From contig USJQ01000041.1 in assembly GCA_900554985.1 (NCBI GenBank), positions 1 to 7,994 on the forward strand: a DNA stretch of 7,994 nucleotides, in the 5' to 3' direction. This stretch comes from an uncultured Collinsella sp. (GTDB lineage Bacteria > Actinomycetota > Coriobacteriia > Coriobacteriales > Coriobacteriaceae). The notes under the pieces were generated by a model. It saw only the letters and a program-made list of their open reading frames with translations. It was not told where the DNA came from and did no database searches. The first letter of the stretch is position 1; the number at the start of each line of letters is the position of its first letter. Made by a program: the position numbers and the translations under genes. Below are positions 5,613 through 7,994 of the stretch, one piece after another.

Positions 5613-5634
5613 AAAATCAGGGCCTATGAAGGCC
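5613..5634 (-). terminator. Small hairpin plus T run between feoA and feoB
   Basis: On the - strand GGCCT-TCAT-AGGCC (5634 down to 5621) is followed two bases later by GATTTTTG. The 5-bp G/C stem and T5 give a weak intrinsic-terminator form, placed after the second feoA and before feoB. It may lower feoB expression relative to feoA, or simply be incidental. Confidence 0.4.
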
Positions 5635-5661
5635 GGGTTCGCTCCATCCGCAACAGGACAC

Positions 5662-5883
5662 TTACTCGACCTCGATCATTTCGGTGTCGGCCTTTCGCAG
5701 GCGCAGCGCATAGCCACGGACGGTGACCTCCATGGGATCGCCCAGAGGGGCTAGCTTGCGGACGAATACCTCGGTGCCGCGGGTGATGCCCATGTCCATG
5801 ATGCGGCGCTTGACCGGGCCTTCGCCATGCAGGCGTGCCACGGTGCAGGTCTCGCCGACCTTCACGTCCTTCAGAGTTTTCAT
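5662..5883 (-). CDS. feoA: FeoA domain protein (second copy in the operon)
   Basis: Small cytoplasmic SH3-like protein required for FeoB-mediated Fe(II) uptake; thought to bind or regulate FeoB. 73 residues, the normal size. Hallmarks: LKDVKVGETCTVARL (4-18), VKRRIMDMGITRGTEV (24-39), APLGDPMEVTVRGYALRLRK (46-64... key residues G48, P50, G57, R61) and the IEVE end. GAGGAGG lies 9 nt before the ATG. It lies 79 nt after the first feoA and 95 nt before the feoB start. This copy has the canonical APLGDP loop that the first copy lacks, so it is the better match to classical FeoA. Confidence 0.95.
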   Translation of the reverse strand: MKTLKDVKVGETCTVARLHGEGPVKRRIMDMGITRGTEVFVRKLAPLGDPMEVTVRGYALRLRKADTEMIEVE

Positions 5884-5962
5884 GCAAATTTCCTCCTCTA
5901 CTTGTCTTTATTCAGAGACCATTCCAGTGTCGGAGCAGGTCCCAAACAGCGTGCTGCGCTGT

Positions 5963-6178
5963 TCAGCCGATCATAATGCGATTTGCCATCGTCCTGTCGA
6001 GTGCCAGGCGGCTTTCCTTGACCTGTACGATCAGGTTACCTGCGATCTCGTTGACCACGGTCACTTCGCTGTCCACCACAAAACCAAGCTCTGCCAGATG
6101 CAGGCGGACTTCATCTTTGCCGGTGATCTTCTTAATGGTGACGGTCTCGCCCGCCTTCGCCATTGTCAGAGGCATCAT
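5963..6178 (-). CDS. feoA: FeoA domain protein (first copy, divergent type)
   Basis: 71-residue FeoA-family protein, first gene after the operator-covered feo promoter. The SH3-like core is visible: MAKAGETVTIKKITG (6-20), VRLHLAELGFVVDSEVTVV (24-42), GNLIVQVKESRLALDRTMANRI (47-68, key residues G47, R57, R62). The APLGDP loop of classical FeoA is replaced by NEIAGN, typical of the second FeoA type found in clostridial feo operons. ATG 6178 has GGGAG 9 nt upstream; ATG 6175 would also serve. A small hairpin (5945-5951 with 5957-5963) overlaps its last codon. The pairing of two unlike FeoA proteins suggests distinct partners, but that is inference. Confidence 0.92.
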   Translation of the reverse strand: MMPLTMAKAGETVTIKKITGKDEVRLHLAELGFVVDSEVTVVNEIAGNLIVQVKESRLALDRTMANRIMIG

Positions 6179-6230
6179 AACATTCCACTCCCTTTTTCAT
6201 ACTGTTTGTGGGCTGCTGATACACCGGAGC

Positions 6231-6278
6231 GGTTAGTCAGTCGGAACTATCAGCATAGATAGTTTACGCTTACTAACC
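6231..6278 (-). promoter_or_regulatory. 48-bp four-block palindromic operator at the feo promoter
   Basis: Four 7-bp blocks are arranged symmetrically: GGTTAGT (6231-6237), AACTATC (6245-6251), GATAGTT (6258-6264), ACTAACC (6272-6278), with spacers of 7, 6 and 7 bases. Block 1 mirrors block 4 and block 2 mirrors block 3 exactly, while the 7-base spacers are not conserved, so protein-binding rather than RNA pairing fits best. The centre (6254/6255) falls on the predicted transcription start. The likely ligand is a metal-dependent repressor; TTAG/CTAA half-sites recall DtxR/IdeR-type boxes, but the regulator is not in the window. Confidence 0.7.
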
Positions 6279-6289
6279 TTTGTTGTCAA
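6261..6289 (-). promoter_or_regulatory. feoA promoter (TTGACA-17-TAAACT)
   Basis: On the - strand a perfect -35 TTGACA (6289-6284) is followed after 17 nt by TAAACT (6266-6261), four of six matches to the -10 consensus. The start point would be near 6254, ~75 nt ahead of the feoA ATG. The operator blocks occupy the spacer, the -10 and the start region, as expected of a repressed promoter. Confidence 0.65.
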
Positions 6290-6446
6290 CAATTTTTTCA
6301 TCATTAAAAGTTAGTTTATATGAACAAACAGTTTTTCTGCCCAAATATCCCAGTTTTTTTATCACAATCAACAACAACTAACTCAAATTCCTGAGTAAAA
6401 GTTAGCCATTGTTTACATTTTACCGTCATTTTTTCTATCCTTGAAA

Positions 6447-6499
6447 TGACACAGCCGCCCGATGCAGTAGTCAAGGCTGCAACGGACGGCCGCGTGTCA
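6447..6499 (-). other. Folded element between DUF3793 gene and feoA
   Basis: On the - strand, TGACAC (6499-6494) pairs with GTGTCA (6452-6447), and inside it GCCG pairs with CGGC and TGCAG with CTGCA around a 9-base loop. The nested helices could be a terminator-like or structured RNA feature, but only a few T follow, and no known RNA family is recognised. Confidence 0.4.
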
Positions 6500-6514
6500 A
6501 AAGGAGGATTTCTT

Positions 6515-6543
6515 CCCGCCGGAGCGTGGTTTGTTCCGACGGG
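6515..6543 (-). terminator. Possible terminator hairpin after the DUF3793 gene
   Basis: On the - strand CCCGTCGG pairs with CCGGCGGG (8 bp, one G-U) around a 13-base loop, 39 bases after the DUF3793 stop. The downstream tail (AAGAAATCCTCCTTTT) is only weakly T-rich. A separate feo promoter further down supports some termination here. Confidence 0.4.
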
Positions 6544-6582
6544 TGCCAGGATAAAAAGAGAGTATTGGTAGAGAATGACTTG

Positions 6583-7161
6583 TCAAGCCGCCACAGCAAG
6601 GCGGAAAATGGGGGTACCCTCATGGAACAGGCGCAGATACACTCTGGTGCACTTGTTCAACTGGGCAAAATGACGTGCGGCGGCATCGGGGTCGCCGTAA
6701 GCCTTCCAGCAGCCGCAGCAGGTGAAGTTGCGGCCCTGATTTTCGATAAAGCCCACCACATCGGTGAGCGGATAGCCAAGAAACACGCCGATCTCATGGG
6801 GAAAATCGGCTTCGCAGCACAGCCGCCGGGACAGCTGCCGCAGCATACCGTCACAATCGGAAGCATCTTCCGGCAGGGCATAGCCCTCGCGTTGCAGGAA
6901 CTCCTGCACCGCCTCATCGGCCAACACCTGACGCAGGCGGCTCTCGCGGTAAACATAAATGAGATACCGGTGGGTTTGAGCACAGCCCTTGAGGACCCGA
7001 ACCTTCAGCCCCTTCTCCCCCAGCTGGTCATTCCAGCGGCGCACCCGGGCAGCCAGGTCGGCACAGTCCCGGGTCTCATAGCGGAACAGCCCGGCAGGCT
7101 TCAGCCCTGCCAGCACCGGCGCGCACTGTTCGATCATCACGGTCTCAAAATTACGCTCCAT
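6583..7161 (-). CDS. DUF3793 family protein
   Basis: Uncharacterised cytoplasmic protein family common in clostridia, often found near iron or flavodoxin genes. 192 residues from the chosen start, the usual length. Family landmarks: an N-terminal CAPVLAGLKPAGLF (13-26), a central YLIYVYR (66-72), then HEIGVFLGYPLTDVVGFIEN (122-141, H122, G130, D134, G137), the cysteine cluster CCGCWKAYGD (148-157) and LNKC (168-171). The conserved cysteines (148, 149, 151, 171) could bind metal, but no function is established. ATG 7161 is chosen for its GGAGG; an upstream in-frame ATG at 7257 would put coding sequence over an operator (7237-7252). It shares operator half-sites with the feo promoter, so co-regulation with iron uptake is likely. 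Confidence 0.88.
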   Translation of the reverse strand: MERNFETVMIEQCAPVLAGLKPAGLFRYETRDCADLAARVRRWNDQLGEKGLKVRVLKGCAQTHRYLIYVYRESRLRQVLADEAVQEFLQREGYALPEDASDCDGMLRQLSRRLCCEADFPHEIGVFLGYPLTDVVGFIENQGRNFTCCGCWKAYGDPDAAARHFAQLNKCTRVYLRLFHEGTPIFRLAVAA

Positions 7162-7236
7162 GGCTGCTTTTCCTCCGCTTTTATCCATTTGAGGAACAGC
7201 GTTCCCCGCCGCGCCGCATTCTATGCAGGTGCAGCA

Positions 7237-7252
7237 GTTAGATATTTCTAAC
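7237..7252. promoter_or_regulatory. Operator GTTAG-N6-CTAAC in the DUF3793 leader
   Basis: GTTAG (7237-7241) and CTAAC (7248-7252) form an inverted repeat with a 6-base A/T spacer. It is nearly identical in sequence and spacing to the one at 7306-7321 and lies 75 nt before the DUF3793 ATG, inside the predicted 5' leader. It would act as a roadblock or auxiliary operator. Confidence 0.65.
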
Positions 7253-7305
7253 CTCACACTCTAAAAGAATGCGGCACAGACCATTTGTCTGCTGACCGCT
7301 TTGTG

Positions 7306-7321
7306 GTTAGTTATTTCTAAC
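7306..7321. promoter_or_regulatory. Operator GTTAG-N6-CTAAC at the DUF3793 start point
   Basis: GTTAG (7306-7310), TTATTT, CTAAC (7317-7321). It begins about 2 bases downstream of the predicted start of transcription (near 7323, - strand), where a bound repressor would block initiation. Its half-site is the one repeated at the feoA promoter. Confidence 0.7.
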
Positions 7322-7329
7322 GTAGCATT

Positions 7330-7358
7330 ATCGTACCACAGCTCTGGGGTGGTGTCAA
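7330..7358 (-). promoter_or_regulatory. DUF3793 promoter (TTGACA-17-TACGAT, extended -10)
   Basis: On the - strand a perfect -35 TTGACA (7358-7353), a 17-nt spacer ending in TGG, and the -10 TACGAT (7335-7330). The TGn before the -10 makes it an extended -10 promoter. The start point would be near 7323, giving a ~160-nt leader. Confidence 0.65.
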
Positions 7359-7399
7359 GGGGTTTTGACAAGTTTTCTGCATCAAACTTTTTGCGCGTG

Positions 7400-7428
7400 T
7401 TGCGGCGTGTCGAAATTCATGGTATAGT
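7400..7428 (+). promoter_or_regulatory. Promoter ahead of the GNAT gene (TTGCGG-17-TATAGT)
   Basis: TTGCGG (7400-7405), a 17-nt spacer and TATAGT (7423-7428) preceded by TGG, an extended -10. Initiation would fall near 7435, which is inside the first hairpin described at 7434-7461. Confidence 0.55.
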
Positions 7429-7433
7429 AAAAT

Positions 7434-7461
7434 CGCCACCTCGGCTAAGGTGACGTTTTTT
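7434..7461 (+). terminator. Intrinsic-terminator-like hairpin in the GNAT leader
   Basis: CGCCACCT (7434-7441) pairs with AGGTGACG (7448-7455) with one mismatch around a 6-base loop, followed by six T. On the - strand the stem is followed by GATTTTAC, so it could work in both directions. It begins almost at the predicted transcription start. The T run is the left part of a perfect 14-base palindrome TTTTCAATTGAAAA (7458-7471), a possible competing structure. Confidence 0.55.
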
Positions 7462-7481
7462 CAATTGAAAACTTCACATTG

Positions 7482-7518
7482 AAAGAGGCCAACCGCTTGT
7501 TGCAGTGCCTTTTTCTTT
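7482..7518 (+). terminator. Second terminator-like hairpin in the GNAT leader
   Basis: AAAGAGGC pairs with GCCTTTTT across an inner CAAC/GTTG helix (loop CGCTT), and the 3' arm runs into TTTTTCTTTT. This gives a bulged hairpin with a T-rich tail about 50 nt before the acetyltransferase ATG. Together with the hairpin at 7434-7461 it could attenuate expression. Confidence 0.45.
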
Positions 7519-7565
7519 TGCAGAATAGTCATTTTTTAACGATTTGTCAAGAAGGAGCGCTTTCT

Positions 7566-7994
7566 ATGACTTTCACACCTTTTGAAACCGCCCGGCTTCG
7601 CCTGCGCCCGCAGGAAGCTCGGGATGCCGGGTTTGCACTCTGCATCTGGGGTGACCCCATCACCGGAAAATATTTGTCCGACCCGGTACTGGACGATATC
7701 GATGACCTGAACGAATATATGGAATTGCTCCGCAGCCTGAGCGACAGCACCGACTGCTATTATGTCATTGCAGAGGACAAAGTCACCCACCAGCCCATTG
7801 GTACCTGCTGTGCTGTGGTCAAGGATGGCGGCAGCTGCTGGGATATCGGTTACTGCATCCACCCTACCTGCTGGCGCAAGGGTTATGCCAAAGAAATGGT
7901 AAACGCTCTGGTGCAGTTCGGTGCACAGAACGGTATAAAAACCGTTCTGGCCGATGTTGCCGCCGAAAATGCCGGTTCCTGCGGCGTGATGCGT
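7566..7994 (+). CDS. GNAT-family N-acetyltransferase (RimJ/RimL-like), 3' end beyond window
   Basis: Transfers an acetyl group from acetyl-CoA to an amine; the substrate is unknown. 143 codons are present, about 80% of a typical ~175-residue protein. The opening FETARLRLRPQEARDAGFAL is characteristic of the Acetyltransf_3/RimJ-RimL group. Motif A is seen as WDIGYCIHPTCWRKGYAKEM (92-111), with the CoA-binding R/K-G-Y-A at 104-108. ADVAAENAGSCGVMR (129-143) matches the motif B region, where the Asn-x-x-Ser side chains position CoA. AAGGAG lies 9 nt before the ATG at 7566. No neighbour on its own strand suggests a substrate; the adjacent iron genes diverge from it. Unusually many cysteines (C26, C64, C81, C82, C91, C97, C102). 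Confidence 0.9.
   Translation, partial: MTFTPFETARLRLRPQEARDAGFALCIWGDPITGKYLSDPVLDDIDDLNEYMELLRSLSDSTDCYYVIAEDKVTHQPIGTCCAVVKDGGSCWDIGYCIHPTCWRKGYAKEMVNALVQFGAQNGIKTVLADVAAENAGSCGVMR

Larger units (their letters stand above)
6179..6582. other. 404-base intergenic region upstream of feoA
   Basis: AT-rich stretch without a gene. From the feoA side it contains a symmetric four-block operator (6231-6278) over a -35/-10 promoter, then further isolated half-sites GTTAGT (6310-6315), ACTAAC (6377-6382) and GTTAGC (6401-6406). The inner pair brackets ACTCA/TGAGT (6381-6385, 6392-6396). Next comes a folded element (6447-6499) and a G/C hairpin after the DUF3793 stop (6515-6543). Confidence 0.6.
7162..7565. 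other. 404-base divergent regulatory region, DUF3793 gene / GNAT gene
   Basis: No gene is supported. On the - strand side it contains a strong promoter (7330-7358), two operators (7237-7252, 7306-7321) and a leader hairpin between them (7271-7299; CAGAC/GTCTG inside GCGG/CCGC). On the + strand side it contains a promoter (7400-7428) and two terminator-like hairpins ahead of the acetyltransferase gene. The two -35-type hexamers TGTCAA (7353-7358) and TTGACA (7365-7370) form an inverted repeat. Confidence 0.6.

Noticed and set aside
6526..7251. Long + strand frame opposite the DUF3793 gene
   Set aside because: The DUF3793 motifs on the - strand are clear; the + strand frame has no family features.
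1..7994. CRISPR array, tRNA, rRNA, insertion sequence or phage genes
   Set aside because: No spaced direct repeats, cloverleaf, rRNA-like segment, transposase or integrase was seen on either strand.

Overview
The window does not read as one continuous stretch of one genome. It looks like three unrelated gut-bacterial fragments joined end to end. Block A (1 to about 828) is very GC-rich and carries a complete mntP manganese exporter and the first ~60 codons of a second gene; the style suggests a high-GC clostridial (Oscillospiraceae-like) organism. Block B (about 829 to about 5521) is GC-rich with a Collinsella-like (Coriobacteriia) gene set and style. Block C (about 5502 to 7994) has AT-rich intergenic DNA and a clostridial ferrous-iron (feo) locus, most like Faecalibacterium or its relatives. 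Taxon names are inferences from protein style and were not searched.

The A/B seam is a 15-base G run at 814-828. There a + strand gene from A and the 3' end of a - strand mazG from B both lose their natural ends. The B/C seam is inside one open frame (4922-5566, - strand): the first ~15 residues are the start of FeoB and the rest is the C-terminal ABC domain of EttA. The two share a ~20-base P-loop coding stretch (5502-5521), as expected of a k-mer assembly join or PCR chimera.

Block B holds a - strand cluster (LarC C-terminal-domain protein, YfcE-type phosphodiesterase, MazG), a + strand PHP-family histidinol-phosphatase, and a - strand set ettA-hisI-hisE. The phosphatase and hisI/hisE are convergent and all belong to histidine biosynthesis. 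Two long, nearly perfect hairpins (2818-2882 and 3935-4003) sit between genes.

Block C runs on the - strand as DUF3793 gene, feoA, feoA, feoB start, with a divergent GNAT acetyltransferase cut by the window end. Its best biological signal is regulatory. The same half-site, GTTAG/CTAAC, recurs at the DUF3793 promoter, at the feoA promoter (as a symmetric 48-bp four-block operator centred on the predicted start point) and between feoA and feoB. This looks like the operator of a metal-responsive repressor and places the uncharacterised DUF3793 gene in the iron-uptake regulon.
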